64,000 nt of DNA from an uncultured Clostridia bacterium (GCA_947625785.1 CANQPS010000002.1:124001-188000), one strand, 5' to 3'. Shown: positions 17,509-26,203, numbered from the stretch's first letter. Program-made: numbers and translations. The notes: generated by a model from the letters alone, not told the origin.

Positions 17509-18906
17509 GTGTCGATTTTTAAAAATCTTAAATTGGCGGGTAACTCTATTAATCCTAAAAAGAGAACTTTAAAACAAAATCTAATTTCAACAGCAAATAT
17601 TGTTGTTCCGGCGTTGGCAGTCGCAGGATTTGTATTCACCGTTCATTATTGGTCAAATCTTCACTATGGTATTACGCTGACTTATGACGGTGTTGAACTT
17701 GGTACGGTTCAAAATGAACAGGTTTATGATAGTGCAACTGATTTATTAAATCAAAAAGTTGATACTAAAGGTATTCATATTACTCCGTCATATTCATTTG
17801 CAGTTTTAAATGATGATAATATGAATAGTTCAGATGAACTTTGCGACAATCTTATTTCTGCTTATCAAGGAATAGAAAGTGCAGTTGGCTTTTACCTTGA
17901 TGATAAGTTTGTTTGTGCTGTGGAAAATGAAGATATTATCAATGAAATTATAAATCAAATTCTCAGTGATGAAGCGTCAAAGTTTGAAAACGCAAAGGCT
18001 TCTTTAGTTAATACATATAAATTTACAAATGGTCTTTATAATAAAAACGATATATTGGATAAAGAAGCTGCAAAGGATTTGCTTTTATCAAATGTATCAG
18101 ATTTAAAATACTATACCGTAAAAAACGGTGATACTCTCGAAAGTATCGCACAGGAAAACGGAATGTCCGTATCAGATATTTTAAGTATAAACCCTGACCT
18201 TAACGCAAATGATATTTTAACGGAAAATAAAGATATTATTATATCGGCTGAGCAAAAAAGATTGAATATAAAAGTTGTTTCCGAAGTGTCTTATAATGTT
18301 GTTATGCCGTTTAAGACAATCACAAAAGAAGATAATACTCGTTTTAATGATTATTCTGTTGTTACTTTCCCGGGTGCTGTGGGCAATACTTCAAAAACAG
18401 ATGCGATAACATATATTGATGGTGTGGAAATAGAAAGAGAAAATATCTCATCTGTCGTTACAAAAGAACCTATGGATAAAATAATAACTGTTGGTACTCT
18501 TGAAAGAACTTATGGTGTTGCAAGCGGTACTTTTATATGGCCTTTGCCTTGCACTGAGTATATATCAAGCGGATATGGTTACAGATGGGGTACAACCCAT
18601 AAGGGTATAGATATTGCCGGTGTAAATGTTTATGGCTCTGATATAATTGCAGCGGATGGCGGAACTGTAGAATATGTTAAATTACATAATTATGGTTATG
18701 GTTACCATTTGCTTATAGACCACGGAAACGGTTATAAAACTTTATATGCTCATTGCAGTGCCATATATGTAAAATCAGGTGAGAAAGTTTACGCAGGTCA
18801 GACTATTGCAGCAGTGGGAACTACGGGTGATTCAACCGGTCCGCATTTACATTTTGAGGTTATTAAAAACGGTGTAAACCAAAATCCATTAAATTACTTT
18901 TCTTAA
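17509..18906 (+). CDS. LysM- and G5-containing M23 peptidoglycan endopeptidase
   Basis: 465 residues. A membrane anchor near 25-45 places the rest outside. LysM at about 200-250 (YYTVKNGDTLESIAQENGMS), a G5-like domain at about 250-330 ending DKIITVGTLE, and an M23/LytM domain at about 345-460 follow. The M23 zinc site is intact: THKGIDIA and GPHLHFEV, with YAH between. It should cleave peptide cross-bridges in the wall, during growth or sporulation. I choose GTG 17509, because AAGGAG (17495-17500) overlaps the upstream GTG at 17500. Confidence 0.92.
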   Translation: MSIFKNLKLAGNSINPKKRTLKQNLISTANIVVPALAVAGFVFTVHYWSNLHYGITLTYDGVELGTVQNEQVYDSATDLLNQKVDTKGIHITPSYSFAVLNDDNMNSSDELCDNLISAYQGIESAVGFYLDDKFVCAVENEDIINEIINQILSDEASKFENAKASLVNTYKFTNGLYNKNDILDKEAAKDLLLSNVSDLKYYTVKNGDTLESIAQENGMSVSDILSINPDLNANDILTENKDIIISAEQKRLNIKVVSEVSYNVVMPFKTITKEDNTRFNDYSVVTFPGAVGNTSKTDAITYIDGVEIERENISSVVTKEPMDKIITVGTLERTYGVASGTFIWPLPCTEYISSGYGYRWGTTHKGIDIAGVNVYGSDIIAADGGTVEYVKLHNYGYGYHLLIDHGNGYKTLYAHCSAIYVKSGEKVYAGQTIAAVGTTGDSTGPHLHFEVIKNGVNQNPLNYFS

Positions 18907-18915
18907 TAAATATTT

Positions 18916-18955
18916 TCTCCTTTGTTACAAGATGACAAAGGAGATTTTAGTTTTT
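18916..18955 (+). terminator. Rho-independent terminator after the M23 gene
   Basis: TCTCCTTTGT and ACAAAGGAGA form a 10-bp stem with a nine-base loop, followed by TTTTAG and another T-run. Confidence 0.8.
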
Positions 18956-18991
18956 TGGGGGAGTAGAACTGTCAAAAATTTTAGTAACTAT

Positions 18992-19045
18992 AAAAATAAA
19001 GATACAATCTCTTTTGATTTATAAAATCATAAGAAATTGTATCTT
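18992..19045 (-). terminator. Terminator of the DUF1540 gene
   Basis: On the minus strand AAGATACAAT pairs with ATTGTATCTT around an inner TGATTT/AAATCA hairpin, and TTTATTTTT follows. Confidence 0.7.
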
Positions 19046-19066
19046 ATTTAAAAATCGAAAAATTTA

Positions 19067-19252
19067 TTATTTGCAGTTACAAGAAGGTTTTACAACAAAT
19101 GATTGACAATCTGTACATTCTATTACAGTAGGGTGTGCTTCGTGAGTGCCTACTTTTATTGCATCAAGTGAGCAATAATTTTCGTTACCACAATGATTCA
19201 TACACTGAGTTACTGAACAATGTATGCTCTTATTTGCATTACAATTATCCAT
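19067..19252 (-). CDS. DUF1540 cysteine-rich small protein
   Basis: 61 residues with nine cysteines. The pattern CSVTQCMNHCGNENYCSLDA followed by CTDCQSF is that of DUF1540, a small probably metal-binding domain frequent in spore-forming Firmicutes. The start is the ATG of MDNCN, with GAGGTGG seven bases upstream; the earlier in-frame GTG is inside that ribosome binding site. It stands first downstream of a minus-strand redox group (EFR1, thioredoxin), which fits a thiol or metal role, but no function is established from the sequence. Confidence 0.85.
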   Translation of the reverse strand: MDNCNANKSIHCSVTQCMNHCGNENYCSLDAIKVGTHEAHPTVIECTDCQSFVVKPSCNCK

Positions 19253-19367
19253 AATTTCCACCTCATAAAAAATTTTTCTTTTCTTTTTTATTGGAAGAAC
19301 TATTGCTCTTCCTATATTTATTATAGGCAGTTTTTATATATTATATTCTCGTAAATAAGAAAATTTT

Positions 19368-20129
19368 TTATTTATATTTATTTCTCCATTCAATAATTTC
19401 ATTTGGTTTGATGTGGGTATTTTTATATCTGGTTTTTCCATTGGTTTTGTTTTTATATTCAATGGCATCGTATGGACACATATTCAGACAACCAAGACAA
19501 TGGTCACAGTGATTTTCAAAGATAGGAACATTATTGTTGATTTTAATATTTTGTGTAGGACATATTTTACTGCATAACCCACAGCCAATACAGGATTTTT
19601 TGACTGCAAAATCTTTTGAACAATTCTTATTATGTGCAGGGTACAGGTGATGAATTATTTTATTAATAAAAGTACCGGTATGAAATTTGGAATTTTTTCT
19701 TTCATTAATACTTTTTGATATAATTTCGATTTTTTTATCTGCGTTATCCCATATTGCAGGGTTATCATTTACCTTAAATGAAGGGATATAATTTTCTACC
19801 ATTTTGACTGATGAAATAAAAGATAGATGGGTATTTTTCTTTTTTAAAAGATTATTTAGAGCTACTGCACAAAATAAAGCTGTTCCTCCGTATGTATATA
19901 CTGCGAATATATATGCGTTTTTGTTCTGAATTTTTAAGTCTTTAACAAACTGTTCCATTGATAAAGGCATTCCCCAAAAAAATACGGGATATACAAATCC
20001 TATTACATCACTATTACAGATTTGTTCTTTATTGGAAATCGGTATTATTTCTGCTTGAATTTTTTCTGAAATATGTTTTGTAATATACAGGCTGTTGCCT
20101 GTTGCAGTATAGCAGTAAATCGTATTCAT
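19368..20129 (-). CDS. EFR1-type flavodoxin-ferredoxin fusion protein
   Basis: 253 residues. The N-terminal flavodoxin-like half begins YCYTATGNSLYIT, with the phosphate-binding loop TATGNS. The C-terminal half carries two [4Fe-4S] ferredoxin motifs, CIGCGLCSKICP and CDHCLGCLNMCP. This is the EFR1 ferredoxin architecture common in anaerobic Clostridia, a cytoplasmic electron carrier. GAGG lies before the ATG. Electron donor and acceptor are not indicated by the neighbours. Confidence 0.9.
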   Translation of the reverse strand: MNTIYCYTATGNSLYITKHISEKIQAEIIPISNKEQICNSDVIGFVYPVFFWGMPLSMEQFVKDLKIQNKNAYIFAVYTYGGTALFCAVALNNLLKKKNTHLSFISSVKMVENYIPSFKVNDNPAIWDNADKKIEIISKSINERKNSKFHTGTFINKIIHHLYPAHNKNCSKDFAVKKSCIGCGLCSKICPTQNIKINNNVPIFENHCDHCLGCLNMCPYDAIEYKNKTNGKTRYKNTHIKPNEIIEWRNKYK

Positions 20130-20311
20130 ATAGAAACCTCTGTTTATAAAAATTAAATACTCGTGCTGTTTATGAAATTATAATAAACTAAAAAAACATA
20201 AAAAGCAATATATTTTTTAAAGAGGTATTTTATTGTACTGATTTTTGGGTTTAGATTTCTATGTATTGATATAGTGAGTATGATTTTACTTTATCACTAT
20301 ATCGTTAAAAG

Positions 20312-20629
20312 TCAGGATAATTCATCAATCATTGATTTAATAAAATTTTTATTTTGTACTCCAAAGAATTGCCTTATATTTTCTCCGTTTTTAAAAAATA
20401 TAACAGTTGGTATAGACGAAATAGAATATTTTTTTGCCAAGTCCATATTTTTATCAATATCCACCTTGAAAAAATTAATATCTTTATATTCATTTGATAA
20501 ATCTTCTAATACAGGCTTTAATTGCTGGCAAGGTGAACACCAATTTGCCATAAAGTCAACTACTGTCAAGTTATCTGAATTATCATATATTACTTTTTGC
20601 TCAAAATTTTCTGTTTGAATTTCTTGCAT
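20312..20629 (-). CDS. trxA: Thioredoxin
   Basis: 105 residues from ATG 20629 (MQEIQTENF), preceded by GGGGG at about seven bases; the longer in-frame reading adds an unlikely N-terminus. The fold motifs are VVDFMANWCSPCQQLKPVL, DIDKN and SISSIPTVIFFKNG, with cis-Pro present. The active site is WCSPC rather than WCGPC, a change that can shift redox potential. It has its own promoter with a long palindrome over the start site. No thioredoxin reductase is in the window. Confidence 0.93.
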   Translation of the reverse strand: MQEIQTENFEQKVIYDNSDNLTVVDFMANWCSPCQQLKPVLEDLSNEYKDINFFKVDIDKNMDLAKKYSISSIPTVIFFKNGENIRQFFGVQNKNFIKSMIDELS

Positions 20630-20669
20630 ATTATAACCCCCATAAAAATTATATGTATACATTTTTTCC

Positions 20670-20695
20670 TGATATGAATAATATTATTCATATCA
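20670..20695. promoter_or_regulatory. 26-bp perfect palindrome at the thioredoxin start site (candidate operator)
   Basis: TGATATGAATAAT followed directly by its reverse complement ATTATTCATATCA. It begins about nine bases downstream of the -10 box of the trx promoter and so covers the predicted start of transcription. It has no terminator T-run and is not GC-rich, so an operator is more likely than a terminator. Confidence 0.6.
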
Positions 20696-20703
20696 TTTAT
20701 ATG

Positions 20704-20732
20704 TATATAAGATAGTTGGGTAATAATGTCAA
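20704..20732 (-). promoter_or_regulatory. Promoter of the thioredoxin gene
   Basis: On the minus strand TTGACA (20732-20727), 17 bases, TATATA (20709-20704). Confidence 0.75.
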
Positions 20733-20820
20733 TTTTTATTTAAAATGTTGAAAATATTGTGGAATTTGTTAAAGTATTGTGGTACAATACAGCTAATATA
20801 CTTTCATAATTTAACCTAAA

Positions 20821-20889
20821 TAGGCAAGAAGTCCCCCCGCTTCTAAAGCGGTGGGATGAATTGGCGGTCAGTCGCAGGCTGACTTTTTT
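20821..20889 (+). terminator. Left-end hairpins of IS copy 1, second acting as a terminator
   Basis: CCGC/GCGG hairpin in the left end, then GTCAGTCGCAGGCTGAC (20867-20883) followed by TTTTTT. The second hairpin looks like a terminator that would stop outside transcription before tnpB. Confidence 0.65.
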
Positions 20890-20890
20890 G

Positions 20891-20919
20891 TTGACTGTCA
20901 GATAATGTTATGCTATCCT
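20891..20919 (+). promoter_or_regulatory. Internal tnpB promoter, IS copy 1
   Basis: TTGACT (20891-20896), 17 bases, TATCCT (20914-20919). The same arrangement occurs in copy 2. Confidence 0.6.
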
Positions 20920-20939
20920 TAAAATAAGAGGTGAGCAAG

Positions 20940-22034
20940 ATGAATAAAGCCTATCGATTCAGAATATACCCAAACGAAGAACAAAAAATATTGTTTGCCA
21001 AGACCTTTGGTTGTGTCAGGTTTATCTACAATAAGATGTTGGGTGACAAAATAGAATACTATCATCAGACGCAGAAAAAGCTGAATAATACTCCTGCACA
21101 GTATAAGACTGAATTTGAGTGGCTGAAAGAAGTAGACAGTCTTGCCCTTGCCAATGCCCAGATGAATTTGCAGGATGCGTATAATAACTTTTTCAGAGAT
21201 AAGAAGGTGGGGTTTCCTAAGTTCAAATCGAAAAAAGGCAGTAAAAGAAGATACACAACCAATTGTGTAAATGGAAATATTGTTGTTCGGGATGGTATGA
21301 TAAAACTTCCGAAATTAGGCTTTGTCAAAATGAAACAGCATAGAGATATTCCCGATAGTTACAAATTGAAAGCGGTTACAGTAAGTCAGAACACAGGCGG
21401 TAAATATTTTGCAAGTATTCTTTTTGAGTATGAAGAAGAAATTACTGGAAAAGAACTTGAAAGTTTTCTCGGATTAGATTTTTCTATGAAAGAATTATAC
21501 GTTGACAGTAACGGAAACTGTCCACAGTTTTCGAGATATTACAGACTTTCCGAAAAGAAACTGAAAAGAGAACAAAGAAAGCTGTCCAAAATGGTAAAAG
21601 GTTCAAAGAACAGAGAAAAACAGCGTATCAGAATTTCTAAACTGTATGAAAAGGTTGCCAACCAAAGAAAGGATTTTCTGCACAAGCAGTCAAGACAGAT
21701 AGCCAATGTCTATGATTGTGTTTGTATTGAAAGTCTGAATATGCAGGCAATGTCACAGTCGCTGAATTTCGGTAAATCCGTTTCAGATAACGGTTGGGGA
21801 ATGTTCACAGTATTTCTGAAATACAAGTTAGAGGAACTTGGAAAACGACTTGTAAAAATAGATAAGTTTTTTGCAAGTTCACAGATTTGCAGCGTCTGTG
21901 GATACCAAAATAGTGAAACCAAAGATTTGTCTGTTCGGGAATGGACTTGCCCTTGCTGTCAAACACATCATAACAGAGATATAAACGCTGCTATAAACAT
22001 ACGAAATGAAGGTATGAGAATAGCATTAGCGTAA
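20940..22034 (+). CDS. tnpB: TnpB, RNA-guided nuclease of an IS605-type element, copy 1
   Basis: 364 residues. TnpB is an omega-RNA-guided DNA nuclease, ancestral to Cas12. The N-terminal helix-turn-helix/OrfB domain begins MNKAYRFRIYPNEEQ. The RuvC-like residues are present: FLGLDFSMKELYVDSNG (Asp), VCIESLNM (Glu) and HNRDINAAINI (Asp). The zinc ribbon has CSVCGY and CPCC pairs. The start is ATG 20940, not the GTG at 20931, which is part of AGAGGTGAG; copy 2 begins at the same place. Apparently intact and about 90% similar to copy 2 by eye. Confidence 0.93.
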   Translation: MNKAYRFRIYPNEEQKILFAKTFGCVRFIYNKMLGDKIEYYHQTQKKLNNTPAQYKTEFEWLKEVDSLALANAQMNLQDAYNNFFRDKKVGFPKFKSKKGSKRRYTTNCVNGNIVVRDGMIKLPKLGFVKMKQHRDIPDSYKLKAVTVSQNTGGKYFASILFEYEEEITGKELESFLGLDFSMKELYVDSNGNCPQFSRYYRLSEKKLKREQRKLSKMVKGSKNREKQRIRISKLYEKVANQRKDFLHKQSRQIANVYDCVCIESLNMQAMSQSLNFGKSVSDNGWGMFTVFLKYKLEELGKRLVKIDKFFASSQICSVCGYQNSETKDLSVREWTCPCCQTHHNRDINAAINIRNEGMRIALA

Positions 22035-22143
22035 AAAACAAAACAAGAACCGTGGGACACACGGGGTTAGCTCGTTAATACTGTACAGACTATTGTACTT
22101 GAGCGAGAAGCCCCCACCTCTATCGGTGGGGGAGTATGTCACA
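22035..22143 (+). ncRNA. Omega-RNA/right end of IS copy 1
   Basis: Downstream of tnpB lie CCGTG/CACGG, then GCTCG..CGAGC enclosing a GTACAG..TTGTAC arm, then CCCCCACC/GGTGGGGG. These match the conserved scaffold of TnpB guide RNAs. The guide would be the flanking bases starting near 22144 (ATAGATATTTGTATAT). The 5' end of the RNA, probably inside tnpB, cannot be placed. Confidence 0.55.
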
Positions 22144-22198
22144 ATAGATATTTGTATATAAAATGTCAATTATTTTAAAAAAAATATGTATATTATGG

Positions 22199-22227
22199 TT
22201 GAAATTTCTAATGATTTTATGTATAAT
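22199..22227 (+). promoter_or_regulatory. Promoter of glgB
   Basis: TTGAAA (22199-22204), 17 bases, TATAAT (22222-22227), leaving a leader of about 120 bases in which I see no known riboswitch. Confidence 0.7.
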
Positions 22228-22354
22228 ATGGTTGTGCAGTTTTGTTATATTGGTTTTATTGATGTAAAGCGGCTGGTAAATCAGAATATCTTTGTAAAAT
22301 CTAAATAATACAAAACATTTGAACTAAATAAATTAAAATAAAGGAGGACTAACA

Positions 22355-24799
22355 ATGGTAGAAACACTCAGGAAATACTACAATGATGATTATTTCAATC
22401 AAGTTGCTGATGCTGCCAATGATTATCCAAAGGGACTTTTAGGACCTAAGTTTGTTGAAGAGGGTTATTTAATAAGTGCTATGAATCCACTCGCTAAAAG
22501 CATCAAGGTGTTGGATAAAACAAATGATTGCTCTTATGAAATGACTAAAATCGATGAGAGAGGTATATTCTCTGTTCTTGTTGACACTGATAAGGAAATT
22601 GATTATGTATTTGAAGTAACTACTTATGATGATAATACTTATGAAATCGAGGATATATATTCGTTTCCGGCTCAGTTTTCTGATATAGATGCGTATCTTT
22701 TTGGTAATGGTACTCACTATGAAATCCATAAAAAACTTGGTGCTCATAAAACTACTATAAATGGTGTTGACGGAGTTTTATTCGCTGTATGGGCGCCTAA
22801 TGCCTTGAGAATAAGCGTTGTCGGTTCTTTCAATAATTGGGACGGAAGAATATATCAAATGAATAAAGTTCACGATATGGGTATATATGAACTTTTCGCT
22901 CCAAGAGCTGATGTTAACGATATGTATAAATTTGAAATATTTACAAGACAGGGCTGGATGCTGACAAAAACTGACCCGTTTGGCAACTGGCAGGAATTAA
23001 GACCGGGAACCGCTTCAAAAGTTGCCGATATTGAATCGTATACTTGGAATGATAAAGATTGGACTACTGCAAGAGCTACTAAAAATAATGATAAGTCACC
23101 TATGTCGATATATGAAGTACATCTCGGCTCTTGGAAAAAGAAAGATGACGGAAGTTTCTATAATTATAGGGAACTTGCTCAAATGCTCGGAGATTATGTT
23201 GAAGAAATGGGCTATACACATATTGAACTTATGGGTATATCTGAACACCCATTCGATGGCTCTTGGGGTTATCAGGTAACGGGTTATTTTGCCCCAACTT
23301 CAAGATTTGGCGCACCGGATGACTTTATGTACTTTGTTGATTATATGCACCAAAAAAATATTGGTGTAATTCTTGATTGGGTACCTGCTCACTTCCCTAA
23401 GGACGCTCACGGATTGGCTCGTTTTGATGGTCATTGTCTTTATGAACATTTGGACCCTCGCAGAGGTGAACACCCACACTGGGGAACTTATATATTTAAC
23501 TATACAAAGAACGAAGTTAGAAACTTCCTCATTTGTAGTGCATTAATGTGGTTAGAGCAGTTCCATATTGACGGACTTAGAGTTGATGCTGTTGCATCTA
23601 TGCTTTACCTCGATTATGGTAAGGAGGACGGTAATTGGTGTCCTAATATGTATGGCGGAAGAGAAAATCTCGAAGCCGTTGAACTTATTAAACATTTAAA
23701 TTCAATAGTTTCGCAGAGAGTTCCGGGTGCTATGGTAATTGCTGAGGAATCAACTGCTTGGCCTGGTGTAACCGCTGATGTTACAAATAATGGCTTAGGA
23801 TTTAGTTATAAATGGAATATGGGTTGGATGAATGACTTTTTACAGTATATTTCAAAAGACCCTATATATCGTAAATATGAACACAATAAACTTACATTTA
23901 GTATGATGTACGCATATACTGAAAAGTTTATCCTGCCATTTTCACACGATGAAGTAGTACACGGCAAACAATCACTTATTAAGAAAATGCCGGGTTATGA
24001 TGAAGATAAATTTGGCAACTTAAGAACAGCATACGGATTTATGTTTGGTCACCCTGGTAAGAAATTATTGTTTATGGGACAAGAGTTTGCTCAATGGGAC
24101 GAGTGGAATGATGCACAAGCACTTGAATGGTATCAGCTTGAATTTGAAAGAAATAAGAAAATGCAGGATTATACAAAAGCGTTGTTACATTTTTATAAGG
24201 AGTATCCTTGTTTATATGAGGAGGACTTTAATCCGTCAGGTTTTGAATGGATGAACTGTGATGATGCTGAAAGCAGTGTTGTTTCATTTGTTAGAAAAAC
24301 TCAAAGCGGAAAAAGAAATTTATTATTCTTCTGCAACTTTACAACGGTTACAAGAGAAGATTATAGAGTGTGTGTTCCAAATAGCGGTTTATATAAGCAG
24401 GTATTTACAAGTGATAAAGTAGAGTTTGGTGGATATGGTGTCAAGGAAAACGGTACTGTTAAGGCTGATAAACAGGAATGGGGAGGCAGAGATTACTCAA
24501 TTGCCGTTACACTTCCGCCGCTTAGCGTAGTAATATTTGAATATAATACTCCTAATGCTGTTAAGAAGGAAAAGACTTCTAAACCTGAAAAAACTGTTGA
24601 AAAAGTAACAGATACAATAAAAGATGATGAAGTTGTTGAAAAAGTAACAGAAACCGTTGAAGAAAAATCAAATAAAAAATCAACAAATAAAAAATCAAAT
24701 AAGAAGGCTAAGAAAGCCGAAAAACAAGTTGAAGAAACAACAATAAAAATGTCAGAAGTTATTGAAAATGCACAATCAAAAGATGATGAAGAAAAATAA
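22355..24799 (+). CDS. glgB: 1,4-alpha-glucan branching enzyme with a charged C-terminal tail
   Basis: 814 residues, GH13 subfamily 9/8 type. It transfers alpha-1,4 glucan chains to make alpha-1,6 branches in glycogen. N-terminal carbohydrate-binding region, CBM48 (about 140-235, FAVWAPNALRISVVGSFNNW), then the barrel with nucleophile Asp411 (GLRVDAVAS), acid/base Glu464 (MVIAEESTAW) and Asp532 (FSHDEVVHGK). The last 85 or so residues are a Lys/Glu/Thr/Ser-rich repetitive extension (KTVEKVTDTIKDDEVVEKVT and more) absent from usual branching enzymes. glgA, glgC and glgP are not in the window. Own promoter and terminator. Confidence 0.95.
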   Translation: MVETLRKYYNDDYFNQVADAANDYPKGLLGPKFVEEGYLISAMNPLAKSIKVLDKTNDCSYEMTKIDERGIFSVLVDTDKEIDYVFEVTTYDDNTYEIEDIYSFPAQFSDIDAYLFGNGTHYEIHKKLGAHKTTINGVDGVLFAVWAPNALRISVVGSFNNWDGRIYQMNKVHDMGIYELFAPRADVNDMYKFEIFTRQGWMLTKTDPFGNWQELRPGTASKVADIESYTWNDKDWTTARATKNNDKSPMSIYEVHLGSWKKKDDGSFYNYRELAQMLGDYVEEMGYTHIELMGISEHPFDGSWGYQVTGYFAPTSRFGAPDDFMYFVDYMHQKNIGVILDWVPAHFPKDAHGLARFDGHCLYEHLDPRRGEHPHWGTYIFNYTKNEVRNFLICSALMWLEQFHIDGLRVDAVASMLYLDYGKEDGNWCPNMYGGRENLEAVELIKHLNSIVSQRVPGAMVIAEESTAWPGVTADVTNNGLGFSYKWNMGWMNDFLQYISKDPIYRKYEHNKLTFSMMYAYTEKFILPFSHDEVVHGKQSLIKKMPGYDEDKFGNLRTAYGFMFGHPGKKLLFMGQEFAQWDEWNDAQALEWYQLEFERNKKMQDYTKALLHFYKEYPCLYEEDFNPSGFEWMNCDDAESSVVSFVRKTQSGKRNLLFFCNFTTVTREDYRVCVPNSGLYKQVFTSDKVEFGGYGVKENGTVKADKQEWGGRDYSIAVTLPPLSVVIFEYNTPNAVKKEKTSKPEKTVEKVTDTIKDDEVVEKVTETVEEKSNKKSTNKKSNKKAKKAEKQVEETTIKMSEVIENAQSKDDEEK

Positions 24800-24820
24800 T
24801 TTAATAAAATAATTTTTCAG

Positions 24821-24855
24821 AGGGGGATACAGAATGTTTCTGTATCCCCTATTTA
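24821..24855 (+). terminator. Rho-independent terminator after glgB
   Basis: AGGGGATACAGAA and TTCTGTATCCCCT pair over 13 bp with a three-base loop, then ATTTAT. Confidence 0.8.
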
Positions 24856-24894
24856 TATTATATTGTAATTATTAATATATAATTTGGTTTATTA

Positions 24895-24923
24895 TTGTTT
24901 TTATATTGAATTTGTATTATAAT
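24895..24923 (+). promoter_or_regulatory. Promoter of the DHHW gene
   Basis: TTGTTT (24895-24900), 17 bases, TATAAT (24918-24923). The -10 box contains the first in-frame ATG, which therefore cannot be the start. Confidence 0.65.
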
Positions 24924-24975
24924 GTATAGTGTAGGATTTTGTAAAACTTGTGAATTAAAAGGTAGGTGTTTGCGT

Positions 24976-26163
24976 ATGCCAAATTATGATGATATGAGAA
25001 ATGTTGTTGATGAAAGTACCCCTTATGAAAATAATCATAAACCAAATAATCGTAAGAAAAAATTTATAATTATTGCAATTATTTGTGCGGCTGTTTTATT
25101 AATTGCTGCAATAATTCTTCTCATTTTTTTTATGCCTAATAATAAAGAAGGTTCAAATGATACCCCTTCCCAAACAGAAAGTATAGTGTCTGATGAAAAT
25201 CTCGTGAGTGATAATTCTACTGCATCAGATAACGATAATTCAATTCCGGAAATTGAAGATGACCCTTCTATAAAAGGATATTTCGTAAATGATGTATTTA
25301 TTTATAATAAAGAGGGGTATGAAATTTTTGGAGGTAATAATACACTTGCTGCAACATATGCTACCATATTGTCTGATATTACTGATAGATTAGACAGTAA
25401 AATTACAGTTTATAATATGATAGTGCCAACACACGGGGAATTTAATCTTCCGAGCCGTTATAAACAAATGGCTAAATCCCAAAAAGATAATATAGAAAAA
25501 GTTTATTCATCATATTCTGCCAATATTATACCCGTTGATATATACGATACTTTAAATCGTCACAAACTTGAATATATATATTATCATACCGACCATCAAT
25601 GGACAGCCTTGGGAGCATATTATGGATATGAACAATTTGCTAATGTTTATGGCTTTGAACCGGTAGCGTTAGAAGATTTAAATAAAGGTGAAATTGAGGG
25701 TTTTAAAGGTTTATTTATAGACAGCACGGACGGTAATGAGGATTTACTGTCTAATCCCGATACGGTAGAGTATTATGAAATTCCCGGAAATTACACTTGC
25801 AGACTTCTGGAAAATGGAGCAGATGAATTGGTTAGAGTACCATTATTGTACCCATATTCGCAAGGTGGAAGTTATACATATTCTAAATTTATATGGGGTG
25901 ATAACCCATATATGAATATTAAAAACAGTGATGTCAAAAATGGTAAAAAATTGCTTATTATTAAAGATTCTTATGGTAATGTATTCGTTCCGTATCTTGT
26001 TCCTAATTTTGAGGAAATACATATTATAGATTACAGATATTATAAGGATAATGTTTCAGACATAATAAAAGATAATGGTATTACAGATGTACTTTTTATT
26101 AATGGTATAATGTCTGTCAATAGTTCTTATCATCAAAATAAATTAATTGAACTAAAATGGTAA
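24976..26163 (+). CDS. Membrane-anchored DHHW/AlgX-like protein
   Basis: 395 residues from ATG 24976 (MPNYDDMRN), behind AAAAGGTAGGTG. A Lys-rich stretch and one membrane helix at about 31-53 are followed by a Ser/Asn/Asp linker and an extracellular domain. That domain has YYHTDHQWTALGAYYGY, the DHHW-family signature, and LLIIKDSYGNVF, the SGNH-type serine block. Such proteins resemble AlgX/AlgJ/DltD acetyl-transfer partners and usually sit beside an MBOAT acyltransferase. None is present here. A role in O-acylation of a cell-surface polymer is inference. Confidence 0.75.
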   Translation: MPNYDDMRNVVDESTPYENNHKPNNRKKKFIIIAIICAAVLLIAAIILLIFFMPNNKEGSNDTPSQTESIVSDENLVSDNSTASDNDNSIPEIEDDPSIKGYFVNDVFIYNKEGYEIFGGNNTLAATYATILSDITDRLDSKITVYNMIVPTHGEFNLPSRYKQMAKSQKDNIEKVYSSYSANIIPVDIYDTLNRHKLEYIYYHTDHQWTALGAYYGYEQFANVYGFEPVALEDLNKGEIEGFKGLFIDSTDGNEDLLSNPDTVEYYEIPGNYTCRLLENGADELVRVPLLYPYSQGGSYTYSKFIWGDNPYMNIKNSDVKNGKKLLIIKDSYGNVFVPYLVPNFEEIHIIDYRYYKDNVSDIIKDNGITDVLFINGIMSVNSSYHQNKLIELKW

Positions 26164-26203
26164 AAATCATATTATAAGAATTATAGAAAAGGAGGGATTA
26201 CTG

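Larger units (their letters stand above)
20813..22143 (+). mobile_element. IS200/IS605-superfamily element, TnpB only (IS1341 type), copy 1
   Basis: The left end AACCTAAA..GGCAAGAAGTCC with subterminal hairpins and the right end finishing in a long hairpin plus ATGTCACA match the second element at 29240-30592. It encodes TnpB but no TnpA, so movement would need a transposase in trans. As usual for this family there is no target duplication. TTTAA directly at the left boundary of both copies is the likely target-adjacent motif. Confidence 0.85.

Noticed and set aside
20821..22143. CRISPR-like or group II intron features around the TnpB genes
   Set aside because: No regularly spaced repeats or reverse transcriptase; the hairpins match IS605-type ends and omega-RNA.
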